Shown here in pieces: positions 9,456 through 17,912 of a stretch of DNA of 64,000 nucleotides. Each line of letters starts with the position of its first letter. Position 1 is the stretch's first letter. A program made the translations under genes and the position numbers. The notes beneath the pieces were generated by a model, which was not told the origin of the DNA, ran no database searches, and saw only the letters and a list, made by a program, of their open reading frames with translations. The stretch is from NCBI RefSeq assembly GCF_024171815.1, contig NZ_JAMTCJ010000002.1:558001-622000 (forward strand). The letters are read 5' to 3'. This stretch comes from Williamsia maris. Lineage in GTDB: Bacteria; Actinomycetota; Actinomycetes; Mycobacteriales; Mycobacteriaceae.

Positions 9456-10507
9456 GCCCCGTGACCCCGAAGCTGACCGATCTCACCGTCCCCGTCGTCG
9501 GCGCACCCATGGCGGGTGGCCCGAGTACCGACGACCTCGTCGCCGCGGTGTCCGGCGCGGGAGGCCTCGGCTTCCTCGCGACCGCATACCGCTCCGGATC
9601 CGCAGTGGCACAGTCGATCAGTGCGCTGCGTGACCGCGGTGTCGACCGGTTCGGCGCCAACGTGTTCGTGCCGGACTCGCCCGCCGACCACGTCGTCGAC
9701 CGCGACGCAGTGCAGGCCTACCGCGACGCCCTGGCCCCGCGGGCCGCGGCGCTCGGTGTCACCGTGCCCGAGATCCCGGAACACTCGACAGACGCCTACG
9801 ACGAGGTGGTCGCCGTGCTCGTCGAGGCCGCGGTGCCGTGGGTGTCGTTCACCTTCGGCCTGCCGTCGGACTCCGATGTCGCGGCGCTGCACCGCGCGGG
9901 GTCGTCGGTCGTCATCACCGTCACCGACGTCGACGACGCACGCGCCGCGGTCGACCGGGGCGCCGACGTCGTGTGGGTGCAGGGGCCCGAGGCCGGCGGC
10001 CACCGGTCCACGTTCTCGGTGCATGCGACGCCACCGACCACACCCCTGGTCGAGTTGCTGCCCGCGGTGCGCGCCGCGGTGGACGTCGAACTGATCGCGT
10101 CCGGGGGAGTGGCCTCGGGTGCCGATGTCGCCCGCCTGCTCGACCTCGGTGCAAACGCCGTCGCGATCGGCACACTGCTGCTCGACACCCCCGAGGCCGG
10201 CACCAGCGGGGCGCACCGCCGCGCCCTGAACGATCCCGCGTTCTCGGAGACGGTGCTGACCAGGGCGTTCTCCGGGCGGCCGGCGCGCGGTCTGGACAAC
10301 GCCTTCCACCGCGACCTCCACGTCCTGGCACCGCCGGCCTTCCCCGAGCTGAACACGCTGACCGGCCCGCTGCGTAAGGCCGCCGCCGCACAGGACGACC
10401 CGGACGGGGTGACCCTGTGGGCCGGGACCGGCGTGGCCGCGGTGACCGACGACCCGGCCGCCACAGTCGTGGGACGACTCTGGGCGCAGGCGCGCGGACA
10501 CCGCTGA
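9452..10507 (+). CDS. Nitronate monooxygenase (2-nitropropane dioxygenase family)
   Basis: FMN-dependent TIM-barrel enzymes of this family oxidise nitronates such as propionate-3-nitronate. The 351-residue protein shows the N-terminal GAPMAGGPS strand-loop, the VQGPEAGGH motif with the catalytic-type His184, and the phosphate-binding end of the barrel (LIASGGVASGADV, then NAVAIGTLLL). The GTG at 9452 overlaps the tag stop (GTGA), which indicates translational coupling; another GTG at 9461 is possible. Together with tag it could handle alkylation or nitro-compound stress (inference). The physiological substrate is unknown. Confidence 0.87.
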   Translation: MSPVTPKLTDLTVPVVGAPMAGGPSTDDLVAAVSGAGGLGFLATAYRSGSAVAQSISALRDRGVDRFGANVFVPDSPADHVVDRDAVQAYRDALAPRAAALGVTVPEIPEHSTDAYDEVVAVLVEAAVPWVSFTFGLPSDSDVAALHRAGSSVVITVTDVDDARAAVDRGADVVWVQGPEAGGHRSTFSVHATPPTTPLVELLPAVRAAVDVELIASGGVASGADVARLLDLGANAVAIGTLLLDTPEAGTSGAHRRALNDPAFSETVLTRAFSGRPARGLDNAFHRDLHVLAPPAFPELNTLTGPLRKAAAAQDDPDGVTLWAGTGVAAVTDDPAATVVGRLWAQARGHR

Positions 10508-10572
10508 TCCCGACGTCTGCAATTGATCCACAGGCACCTCCGCGACGGATGCCCTGAGCGCGGCGTGTCCAC

Positions 10573-10578
10573 TAATCT
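10573..10578 (+). promoter_or_regulatory. -10 element of a leaderless sigM transcript
   Basis: TAATCT is followed by six bases and then the sigM ATG at 10585, the spacing expected for a transcript that starts at the A of the start codon. No ribosome-binding site precedes the ATG. I see no clear -35 hexamer. Confidence 0.5.
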
Positions 10579-10584
10579 CCACGC

Positions 10585-11193
10585 ATGGCCGATGCGGGGG
10601 ATGGTGACGAGCGCACCGACGAGCAGTTGCTCGCCGCTCACGTCGCGGGGGACACACATGCGTTCGCGGTGCTGGTGCACCGTCATCAGAACCAGCTCTG
10701 GGCGGTCGCCCGGAGGACCAGCCACACCACCGACGACGCGGCCGACGCACTGCAGGATGCCCTGTTCAACGCCCACCGCAACGCGCACCGTTTCCGGTCG
10801 GACGCACGCGTGACCTCCTGGCTGCACCGGATCGTGGTCAACGCCTGCCTCGACCGGATCCGCCGTGACAAGATGCGCCAGACGGTCCCGTTGCCCGAGT
10901 ACGACATCGCCGCCATCGCCGACCCCCTCGACCCCACCGTCTCGGTGGACCTGCGGCTGTCCATCGGCCGCGCCCTGGACCTGCTGCCGAGCGATCAGCG
11001 CGCCGCGGTCGTGGCGGTCGATGTCGAGGGCTACTCCGTGACCGACGCCGCCGCGCTGCTCGGGGTGCCGACCGGCACCATCAAGAGCCGGTGCTCGCGA
11101 GGACGGGCCAAGCTCGCGGTGGTCCTCGGACATCTCCGCGAACCGGACGATCACCACCCCGGCGGGAACCCCGCGACCCCCGTCGGCGTCTGA
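10585..11193 (+). CDS. sigM: ECF RNA polymerase sigma factor SigM
   Basis: This 202-residue ECF sigma factor has region 2 (about residues 20-90; the ADALQDALFNAHRNAHRF helix, then TSWLHRIVVNACLDRIRR) and region 4 (about 130-190; the VTDAAALLGVPTGTIKSR helix-turn-helix). In mycobacteria SigM directs envelope and secretion genes and is held by the membrane protein encoded next. The same order is kept here: sigM, anti-sigma gene, trxB, trxA. The gap to the anti-sigma gene is 33 bp. SigM appears to have its own promoter at 10573, separate from the murJ run. Confidence 0.93.
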   Translation: MADAGDGDERTDEQLLAAHVAGDTHAFAVLVHRHQNQLWAVARRTSHTTDDAADALQDALFNAHRNAHRFRSDARVTSWLHRIVVNACLDRIRRDKMRQTVPLPEYDIAAIADPLDPTVSVDLRLSIGRALDLLPSDQRAAVVAVDVEGYSVTDAAALLGVPTGTIKSRCSRGRAKLAVVLGHLREPDDHHPGGNPATPVGV

Positions 11194-11226
11194 TGAAGAC
11201 CACAGACCGAGGAGGTGAGGCGATCG

Positions 11227-12027
11227 ATGACTGACCGGCAATCCGCCGACGGACCGACGAGTGTCCCCTCCGGCCCCCCGTTCCCGGTCGATCTGGTCGC
11301 CGACCTGCACGCAGGCGTCCTCCCCGACGAGGTCGCGGCGGAGCTGTGGCCGCGTGTCCGCGCCGATCCGGATGCGATGGGTGTGATCGCCGCCCTCGAC
11401 GCGACACGGTCGGACCTGGCATCGGCCCCGGTCGACGCCGAACCACCGCCGCCCGCGGTCGCCGCGAGGATCGAGTCCACCCTGGCCGCGATCCGCTCCG
11501 ACACCACCGCACCGGACACGCCGGTGCCCCCCGTCGAGTCGATCGAGGACGCACGCGACCGACACCGGGACGCCCGCCGCCGCCGCGGCATGGTCATCGC
11601 CTCGATCGCTGCGGGGATCATCGCGGTCGTCACGCTGGTGGTCGCGGTCCTGACCGCGTCGATGTCGTCGCAGGGTGACACCGAGCGCGCCGACGACACC
11701 ACGGCGCCGATGTCGACCCCGGCACAGTCGGCGGAGGTGCAGGTCGGGGCGCTGCTGTCGGTGCTGGGACGCGACGACGCCACGTTCACCGGTCAGAGCG
11801 GACCCGACCGGCTGCGGCGCTGCCTGAGCGCCAACGACGTCGCGCCCACCACCGGTGTGGTCGGCAGCGGACCGCTGACCATCGGCGGTCGACAAGCGGT
11901 GGTGGTCCTGCTGTCCACCGGGGTCGCGGGCCGGTTCGAGGCCCTGGTCGTGGGGTCGTCATGCGACTCCGGGACCCCCGCGACGATCTCGCGGCGCACG
12001 CTGGGGTCCCCCCGCCCCACCGGGTGA
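11227..12027 (+). CDS. rsmA: Anti-SigM membrane protein RsmA
   Basis: This is a 266-residue bitopic protein. Its cytoplasmic N-terminal half (about 1-115) should bind SigM, a single membrane helix lies near residues 125-145 (MVIASIAAGIIAVVTLVVAV), and an extracellular C-terminal half of about 115 residues contains two cysteines. Sequence similarity between such anti-sigma factors is low, so the call rests on topology and on its position just after sigM. The ATG at 11227 is chosen because a GGAGG lies about 11 bases upstream; a GTG at 11215 overlaps that site. Release of SigM presumably needs an envelope signal or proteolysis (family knowledge). Confidence 0.82.
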   Translation: MTDRQSADGPTSVPSGPPFPVDLVADLHAGVLPDEVAAELWPRVRADPDAMGVIAALDATRSDLASAPVDAEPPPPAVAARIESTLAAIRSDTTAPDTPVPPVESIEDARDRHRDARRRRGMVIASIAAGIIAVVTLVVAVLTASMSSQGDTERADDTTAPMSTPAQSAEVQVGALLSVLGRDDATFTGQSGPDRLRRCLSANDVAPTTGVVGSGPLTIGGRQAVVVLLSTGVAGRFEALVVGSSCDSGTPATISRRTLGSPRPTG

Positions 12028-12068
12028 ACCCCTCACACGGTCCGCACACCCGCCGCGTCCGACCACGG

Positions 12069-12094
12069 GGAACAGATCCACTTACCCTTGTGTT
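12069..12094 (+). promoter_or_regulatory. SigH/SigR-type promoter of trxB
   Basis: GGAAC at 12069-12073 is separated by 18 bases from GTTG beginning at 12092. This matches the GGAA-N18-GTT pattern of the disulfide-stress sigma factors SigH (mycobacteria) and SigR (streptomycetes), whose regulons include thioredoxin reductase. The leader to the ATG at 12130 would be about 30 bases. Confidence 0.6.
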
Positions 12095-12129
12095 GAACCA
12101 GCCGGCTATCGACAGTGAGAAGAGGACAG

Positions 12130-13119
12130 ATGAGCGACTCAGGGACCGGCACGATCCACGACGTGATCATCGTCGGATCCGGCCCGGCCGGGTACACCGC
12201 GGCGGTCTACGCAGCGCGTGCCGAGTTGGCGCCGGTCGTGTTCGAGGGAACCCAGTTCGGCGGCGCACTGATGACCACCACCGAGGTCGAGAATTTCCCC
12301 GGCTTCCAGAGCGGCATCCAGGGCCCCGCCCTGATGGACGAGATGCGTGAGCAGGCACTGCGATTCGGCACCGACCTCCGCATGGAGGACGTCGACGCAC
12401 TCCGGTTGACCGGCGACATCAAAGAGGTCGAGGTGGCCGGCGATGTCTACCGCAGCCACGCCGTGATCCTCGCGATGGGCGCGGCCGCCCGTTACCTCGA
12501 CATCCCCGGCGAGGCCGAACTGCTCGGACGCGGCGTCTCGGCGTGCGCGACCTGCGACGGCTTCTTCTTCAAGGACCAGGACATCGCCGTCATCGGCGGT
12601 GGTGACTCCGCGATGGAGGAGGCGACCTTCCTCACCAAGTTCGCGCGCTCGGTCACCCTCGTGCACCGTCGCGAGGAGTTCCGCGCGTCGAAGATCATGC
12701 TCGAGAGGGCCAAGGCCAACGACAAGATCCGTTTCGTCACCAACGCCGCCGTCACCGGTGTGCGCGGTGAGGGATCGGTCAGCGGCATCGACCTCCTCGA
12801 CACCGTCACCGGCGAGACCCGGGTTCTCGAGGTGACCGGCATGTTCGTCGCGATCGGTCACGACCCGCGCAGCGCGCTCGTCGCCGGCCAGGTCGACCTC
12901 GACGAGGACGGATACGTGCAGGTCGAGGGCCGGACCACTGCAACCTCGATCCCCGGCGTGTTCGCGTGCGGCGACCTCGTCGACCATCGCTACCGGCAGG
13001 CCATCACCGCGGCCGGTACCGGATGTAGTGCGTCCATCGACGCCGAGCGCTGGTTGGCCGACCGCGCCGACGCCGCCTTCCCCGTCGAGGCCGACGCGGC
13101 CGTCGGATCCCTCGCCTGA
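12130..13119 (+). CDS. trxB: Thioredoxin reductase (NADPH)
   Basis: This FAD enzyme moves electrons from NADPH to thioredoxin in the cytoplasm. The 329 residues show the FAD-binding [10 protein letters not shown], the redox pair CATC (Cys139 and Cys142), the NADPH-site [10 protein letters not shown] and the C-terminal FAD motif GVFACGDL followed by [11 protein letters not shown]. Length is normal for the low-molecular-weight class. The ATG at 12130 has AGAGGAC upstream and is preferred to a GTG at 12115. trxA follows after 53 bp, making a complete thioredoxin system, with a disulfide-stress type promoter upstream. Confidence 0.97.
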   Translation: MSDSGTGTIHDVIIVGSGPAGYTAAVYAARAELAPVVFEGTQFGGALMTTTEVENFPGFQSGIQGPALMDEMREQALRFGTDLRMEDVDALRLTGDIKEVEVAGDVYRSHAVILAMGAAARYLDIPGEAELLGRGVSACATCDGFFFKDQDIAVIGGGDSAMEEATFLTKFARSVTLVHRREEFRASKIMLERAKANDKIRFVTNAAVTGVRGEGSVSGIDLLDTVTGETRVLEVTGMFVAIGHDPRSALVAGQVDLDEDGYVQVEGRTTATSIPGVFACGDLVDHRYRQAITAAGTGCSASIDAERWLADRADAAFPVEADAAVGSLA

Positions 13120-13172
13120 GGGCTTCGGACACAATTTTCTTCACTCCACACACGTCTCACTAGGAGGACACA

Positions 13173-13511
13173 ATGGGTGCAAACACAGTGGTCGTCACCG
13201 ACGACACATTCAAGACCGAGGTGCTCGGCTCCGACAAGCCGGTTCTGGTCGACTTCTGGGCCACCTGGTGCGGCCCGTGCAAGATGGTCGCCCCCGTCCT
13301 CGAGGAGATCGCGGCCGACAATGGTGACAAGCTCACCATCGCCAAGCTCGATGTCGACGAGAACCCGGGTGTCGCACGGGATTTCAAGATCATGTCGATC
13401 CCGACCATGATCCTGTTCCAGAACGGTGAGCCCGTGAAGACGATCGTCGGCGCCAAGGGCAAGGCCGCGCTCCTGCGCGAGCTCGACGGCGTCATCGGCA
13501 CGCCTGCCTGA
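13173..13511 (+). CDS. trxA: Thioredoxin
   Basis: This 112-residue thioredoxin reduces protein disulfides and is recharged by TrxB. The active site WCGPC (Cys33 and Cys36) follows the typical VLVDFWAT strand. The conserved cis-proline region ([12 protein letters not shown]) and final helix are present. The start has a strong ribosome-binding site (AGGAGG, nine bases before the ATG). This is the equivalent of the trxC gene beside trxB2 in M. tuberculosis. A hairpin terminator stands 18 bp downstream. Confidence 0.97.
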   Translation: MGANTVVVTDDTFKTEVLGSDKPVLVDFWATWCGPCKMVAPVLEEIAADNGDKLTIAKLDVDENPGVARDFKIMSIPTMILFQNGEPVKTIVGAKGKAALLRELDGVIGTPA

Positions 13512-13529
13512 CACCGAGAAACATGTCGC

Positions 13530-13558
13530 CGACGCCGGGACGAACAGTCCCGGCGTCG
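13530..13558 (+). terminator. Hairpin terminator after trxA
   Basis: A perfect 12-bp stem (13530-13541 with 13547-13558, built on CGACGCCGGGAC) closes a five-base loop. No long T-run follows, as is common in high-GC actinobacteria. Confidence 0.75.
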
Positions 13559-13731
13559 TCGTGTCCGGGTCCGTGGTGGCGCGCCGCCGCGGACGCTCCT
13601 GCGGTGGGTGACGTGTCGCTCATATTGGCTCCGGAGCCACAGACCTGAGAGACTTCAGTGTCGGCCCACGGGTGTGCACCACCCGCGGACCGCAACAGAT
13701 CAGATCAGCATGGCGAGAAAGGCTCAGTGCA

Positions 13732-14910
13732 ATGCCGTTGTACCGCCTGGGCGACCGAGGCTCGGCCGTCGCCGAGATTCGCGCCATCCTCGCTGCTCAA
13801 GGGCTGCTGGCCGACTCGTCCGCATCGTCGTCGGAGCCCCCCGCGGGCAACGGATGGACCGCGCCGGAGACCGAGTTCGACCTGGCCACCGATCACGCGG
13901 TGCGCGCATTCCAGCAGAACCGCGGCCTGATCGTCGACGGCATCGTCGGACCCGCCACGTACCGCGTCCTGCGCGAGGCGTCCTACAGCCTCGGCGCACG
14001 CATCCTGGCCTACCGGCTCTCGGCCCCCATGCACGGCGACGACGTCGCCACCCTGCAATCCCGCCTCGGCATCCTCGGGTACTACACCGGCCTCGTCGAC
14101 GGCCAGTTCGGCGCCGTCACCCACAACGCGCTGTGCTCGTACCAGAGCGAGTACGGCATGACCCCCGACGGCATCTGCGGGCCCGGCACGTTGCGGTCGC
14201 TGCAACATCTGGGTACCCGCGTCACCGGTGGATCCGCCCACGCCATCCGTGAGGAGGAGGGGCTGCGCAGTTCAGGCCCTCGACTCACCGGCAAACGCAT
14301 CGTCATCGACCCCGGCTTCGGGATCCCCGACGATTACGTCGACGCCGCCACCGCGGACCTCGAGACCCGCATCCTGTGGGATCTCGCACGACTCGTCGAG
14401 GGGCGAATGGCCGCAGCGGGCATGGAGACCTTCCCGTCCCGTTCCGCCGCGGACAACCCCGATGACGCCGACCGCGCCCGCGTCGCCAACAGCTACGGCG
14501 CCGACCTGGTCATCGCATTGCGCTGCGGCCGCTACAAGAACGCCAACGCCAACGGGACCGCGAGCTTCTACTTCGGCAACGCCCACGGATCGGCATCGAC
14601 CATCGGCCGCTCGCTGTCCGGGTTCATCCAGCGCGAGATCGTCGCCCGGACCGGCCTCAAGGACTGCCGCACCCACGAGCGCACCTGGGACATCCTGCGA
14701 CTCACACAGATGCCGGTCGCCCAGATCGACGTCGGCTACATCACCAACCCCGGCGACGCCGCCGCACTGGCCGACCCGCAGACACGCGACGTCATCGCCG
14801 ACGCGATCCTTGTCGCCGTGAAGCGCCTCTACCTGCTCGGCGAGAACGACCAGCCGACCGGCACGTACACGTTCGCCGATCTGCTCGCCTCCGAGCAGAT
14901 CGCTCGCTGA
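13732..14910 (+). CDS. cwlM: CwlM, regulatory pseudo-amidase of peptidoglycan precursor synthesis
   Basis: In mycobacteria CwlM, once phosphorylated by PknB, activates MurA and also partners with FhaA and MurJ. The 392-residue protein has two peptidoglycan-binding repeats (about 5-75 and 85-150) and an Amidase_3 fold (about 180-370), with no signal peptide. The metal and catalytic residues of active amidases are replaced: the histidine of DPGHG is Phe196, the second zinc histidine is Arg264 (IALRCG), and the catalytic Glu is Asp333 (QIDVGY); only Glu211 remains. A Thr-x-Thr-x-Thr motif (376, 378, 380) near the C-terminus resembles the phospho-threonine cluster described for CwlM. The ATG at 13732 matches the usual start of the first repeat. 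Confidence 0.93.
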   Translation: MPLYRLGDRGSAVAEIRAILAAQGLLADSSASSSEPPAGNGWTAPETEFDLATDHAVRAFQQNRGLIVDGIVGPATYRVLREASYSLGARILAYRLSAPMHGDDVATLQSRLGILGYYTGLVDGQFGAVTHNALCSYQSEYGMTPDGICGPGTLRSLQHLGTRVTGGSAHAIREEEGLRSSGPRLTGKRIVIDPGFGIPDDYVDAATADLETRILWDLARLVEGRMAAAGMETFPSRSAADNPDDADRARVANSYGADLVIALRCGRYKNANANGTASFYFGNAHGSASTIGRSLSGFIQREIVARTGLKDCRTHERTWDILRLTQMPVAQIDVGYITNPGDAAALADPQTRDVIADAILVAVKRLYLLGENDQPTGTYTFADLLASEQIAR

Positions 14911-14914
14911 CCCT

Positions 14915-15646
14915 TCATCGGTCGCGGTGACGCCCCACCGGCGTCGCCACCCTCTCACGCTCTCGGCCCGGCACATCGATCGCCGCCATCACGATCAGTC
15001 CCTGCAGCGCACTCTCGACGGCAGACTTCCACCCGAGGCCCTCGTCCAACTCGAGCCGGAACCGTGGGAACCGCGGATGCGATGCGACGAGGTCGAAGCC
15101 GGAGTCCTTCAGGAAGTGCGCGTCGATCATGCACCCCGGACACAGCGACGCCTGCGGGTCGGGTCGTCCGCCGGCCGTGCGACGAGCGGTCGCCGGGTGT
15201 TCGGTGCCGCCATCGGAGCGCACGATGCCGAACGCCTCGACCGCACGGACGCCGCGTTGGATCAGGTCACCGATGACGCTGTCGATCAGCATCTCGGCTG
15301 TTCCCGCGAATCCGGCGTCGACGCGTAGCGACGTCAACAGCACGGCGTCGGCGCTGACCGGCGAGGTCGGGAAGAGTCGGGCGCGGGGGACACGTCCGGG
15401 CGGTGCGTAGAAGGCCGTACCGATCGCGCGGCCGGTCGTCGATTCCACCGCGACCTGAGCGCACTTGCCCCAGTCGAGCATGACCATCGAGACCCATGCC
15501 TCTTTGTCGAACTCGCTGTCGATCACGTATCCGCTGTCGGCTCCCGGGATGACGGCCGGATCGACCTCCCAGAAGATGCACTGTCGGACGTGGGGGGGCA
15601 ACGCGTCGAATCCGTCGAGCCGGAGGGGGTGAATCGAGATTCCCAC
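14915..15646 (-). CDS. GNAT-like conserved protein (Rv3916c family)
   Basis: This 243-residue protein of unknown function is found in this place, convergent to cwlM and upstream of parB, in mycobacteria. It has a GNAT-like layout (inference): a mixed alpha/beta core with conserved-looking segments FWEVDP and LLTSLRVDAGFAGTAEMLI, the latter resembling the acetyl-CoA-binding strand-helix. A Cys-rich loop (CPGCMIDAHFLKDSGFDLV) precedes a final strand. The GTG at 15644-15646 gives a start like that of its mycobacterial relative; an upstream start at 15718 would add 24 unlikely residues. A G7 run at 15592-15598 on the plus strand lies in the coding region. Its stop is 4 bp from the cwlM stop. Confidence 0.7.
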   Translation of the reverse strand: MGISIHPLRLDGFDALPPHVRQCIFWEVDPAVIPGADSGYVIDSEFDKEAWVSMVMLDWGKCAQVAVESTTGRAIGTAFYAPPGRVPRARLFPTSPVSADAVLLTSLRVDAGFAGTAEMLIDSVIGDLIQRGVRAVEAFGIVRSDGGTEHPATARRTAGGRPDPQASLCPGCMIDAHFLKDSGFDLVASHPRFPRFRLELDEGLGWKSAVESALQGLIVMAAIDVPGRERERVATPVGRHRDR

Positions 15647-15806
15647 GGCGTCAGAGTTCTCTGCTCGGACCCGACCGCGGTGCGCAGTCGGTAGTGAACA
15701 GCAAATCCATTGGAGCACAACCTGTCTCGAAGGAAATGGTACGTCGCTGACGTTCTGCTGTCACAGTGACGTTTCACCCCCTAGCGGTCCCTCGTGAAAA
15801 ATCGCG

Positions 15807-16811
15807 CTAAACGGAAGCATTTTTCGCGACGAGGTCCACGATACGTTCGAGGTCTTGCACGGTGGCGAACTCGACGACAATTTTGCCCTTTTGCTTGCCC
15901 ATCGACACCGTCACGCGGGTGTCGAGTCGGTCCGACAGTCGCTCGGCGACGTCGCGGAGTCCGGGCATCTGCATCGGTTTGCGCTTGCGAGCCGGTGATT
16001 GGTCGCCTGCCGGACCGTCGTGGTTGGCCAGCGTCACGGCCTCCTCGGTCGCCCGCACCGACATCCCCTCGGCGACGATCCGCGCGGCGAGTGCCTCCTG
16101 GGCGTCGCTCCCGGCCTCGAGGGAGAGGATGGCCCGCGCGTGCCCGGCCGACAGCACGCCGGCGGCCACCCGCCGTTGAACCGCGATCGGGAGCTTCAGC
16201 AGCCGGATCATGTTCGTCACGACGGGGCGCGATCGTCCGAGCTTCACGGCCAACTGGTCGTGCGTGACACCGAACTCCTCGAGCAACTGCTGGTACGCCG
16301 CCGCCTCTTCCAGCGGGTTGAGCTGGACGCGGTGGATGTTCTCCAGGAGGGCATCGCGGAGCATGTCCTCGTCGGGCGTCTCCCGGACGATCGTGGGGAT
16401 CGCGGTCAGGCCGGCTTCCTGGCTGGCGCGCCACCGGCGCTCACCCATGACCAGTTGGTAGCGGACGTCGCCCACGGGGGAGGGGAGTCGACGCACCACG
16501 ATGGGCTGCATGAGCCCGAACTCGCGGATCGAGTGCACCAGTTCGGCGAGTGCCTCCTCGTCGAACGCCGTCCGTGGCTGCTGCGGGTTCGGCTGGATCT
16601 CCAGGGGCGGGATCTCGCGGTAGACCGCACCGACGTCGGTCAGCGACTCCTCGGGAACATCGGTGACGTTGTCGGGCGCGGGGCGCGGAGTCGTGCGCGC
16701 CTCACCGAGAACGACATCGGCGGCGGCGTTACCCAACCGCGGGCCCTCGTCGGGTCCGGTCGGAATCAGGGCGGCGAGGCCGCGGCCGAGTCCGCCTTTG
16801 CGCTGGGTCAT
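15807..16811 (-). CDS. parB: Chromosome partitioning protein ParB
   Basis: ParB is a CTP-dependent clamp that loads at parS and spreads to build the partition complex. In 334 residues I see the N-terminal GRGLAALIP helix that stimulates ParA (residues 9-17), the IQPNPQQPR and GERRWRAS boxes of the CTP-binding domain, a helix-turn-helix ([20 protein letters not shown]) and a C-terminal dimer domain. The ATG overlaps the parA stop by four bases (ATGA). Three candidate binding sites lie in parA and rsmG. Confidence 0.96.
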   Translation of the reverse strand: MTQRKGGLGRGLAALIPTGPDEGPRLGNAAADVVLGEARTTPRPAPDNVTDVPEESLTDVGAVYREIPPLEIQPNPQQPRTAFDEEALAELVHSIREFGLMQPIVVRRLPSPVGDVRYQLVMGERRWRASQEAGLTAIPTIVRETPDEDMLRDALLENIHRVQLNPLEEAAAYQQLLEEFGVTHDQLAVKLGRSRPVVTNMIRLLKLPIAVQRRVAAGVLSAGHARAILSLEAGSDAQEALAARIVAEGMSVRATEEAVTLANHDGPAGDQSPARKRKPMQMPGLRDVAERLSDRLDTRVTVSMGKQKGKIVVEFATVQDLERIVDLVAKNASV

Positions 16812-17797
16812 CGGTTCTGCCCTTCCTGTCCGGCGCGCTCGGCACGCATGCCGAGTTCACGGCCGGCGTCGAGATAACTCATGGCTCCACGTGAACCCGG
16901 GTCGTATTCGATGATCGTCATGCCGAAGCCGGGCGCCTCGGACACCTTCACGCTCCGGGGGATGACGGTCGTCAGCACCTTGTCGCCGAAGTGACGTCGG
17001 ACCTCGTCGGCGACCTGGTCGGCAAGTTTGGTGCGTCCGTCGTACATCGTCAGCAGAACCGTCGACACCCACAGGTGCTTGTTCAGATGCGCCTGCACCA
17101 GCTCGATGTTGGACAGCAACTGCCCGACACCCTCGAGTGCGTAGTACTCGCACTGGATGGGGATGAGCACCTCACGGGCGGCGACCATCGCGTTGACCGT
17201 CAACAGGCCCAGCGACGGCGGGCAGTCGATGATCACGTAGTCGATGTCGTTGTCGCGGATGGTCTCGAGATCGAGTGCGTTCCGCAGGCGCGTCTCGCGC
17301 GCCACCATCGACACCAGTTCGATCTCGGCGCCCGCGAGATCCAGCGTTGCGGGGACACAGAACAACCGCTCGTGGGCCGGGCTCCGCTGCATCGCCTGCG
17401 CCAGGGTGATCTCGCCCAGTAGCAACTCGTACACCGAGTTCACGTCGGGGTCGCGGTGGTCGATGCCCAGCGCTGTGCTCGCGTTGCCCTGCGGGTCCAG
17501 ATCGATCACGAGGACACCGAGTCCGTGCAGAGCGAGAGCAGCGGCGATGTTGACCGACGTCGTGGTCTTACCGACGCCGCCCTTCTGGTTAGCGACCGTG
17601 ATGATGCGGGGTTCGCGGGGGCGGGGGAGTTGTCCGGCCCCGCCGGGCGTCAGCACCTGGCTGGCCCGTTCAGCGGCCGCAGCGATCGGGGTGTCGAAGT
17701 ACTTGGCCGTTGTTTCACGTGAAACCGGGTCGGAGGTTTCACGTGAAACCATGCCGTCCGAGCTCCCAGCTGGACTGTCCGGTGCACCCTGCGCCAC
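16808..17797 (-). CDS. parA: Chromosome partitioning ATPase ParA
   Basis: ParA binds DNA in its ATP form and drives segregation of ParB-parS complexes. The deviant Walker A KGGVGKTT is at residues 72-79 and the Walker B-like DCPPSLG follows near 185. The GTG at 17795-17797 is chosen because AAGGAG lies seven bases upstream; other starts reach 17827-17830. The N-terminal extension of about 60 residues contains the pentapeptide VSRET twice (17-21 and 25-29), each encoded by a parS palindrome, so this extension may owe its sequence to the DNA site rather than to protein function. Confidence 0.95.
   Translation of the reverse strand: MAQGAPDSPAGSSDGMVSRETSDPVSRETTAKYFDTPIAAAAERASQVLTPGGAGQLPRPREPRIITVANQKGGVGKTTTSVNIAAALALHGLGVLVIDLDPQGNASTALGIDHRDPDVNSVYELLLGEITLAQAMQRSPAHERLFCVPATLDLAGAEIELVSMVARETRLRNALDLETIRDNDIDYVIIDCPPSLGLLTVNAMVAAREVLIPIQCEYYALEGVGQLLSNIELVQAHLNKHLWVSTVLLTMYDGRTKLADQVADEVRRHFGDKVLTTVIPRSVKVSEAPGFGMTIIEYDPGSRGAMSYLDAGRELGMRAERAGQEGQNR
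17712..17725. other. parS site 1 (within parA)
   Basis: GTTTCACGTGAAAC is a perfect 14-bp palindrome identical to the core of the ParB-binding parS consensus. It encodes VSRET in ParA. Confidence 0.92.
17736..17749. other. parS site 2 (within parA)
   Basis: This is a second perfect GTTTCACGTGAAAC, centred 24 bp from site 1. It also encodes VSRET in ParA. Confidence 0.92.
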
Positions 17798-17912
17798 AGC
17801 GATTCTCCTTCGCGCCCGCTTGCCCATCAATGTATTGCCGCTCTACTTCCTCGACGATGCTCGCCACGAGACCCACCACTGCGCCTCGCTGAGCCGAACC
17901 TTCCGCACTCGC

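Noticed and set aside
15592-15598. G7 run as a phase-variation switch in the Rv3916c-like gene
   Set aside because: Seven bases in a high-GC gene is not exceptional, the frame is intact, and the gene is not a surface or modification gene.
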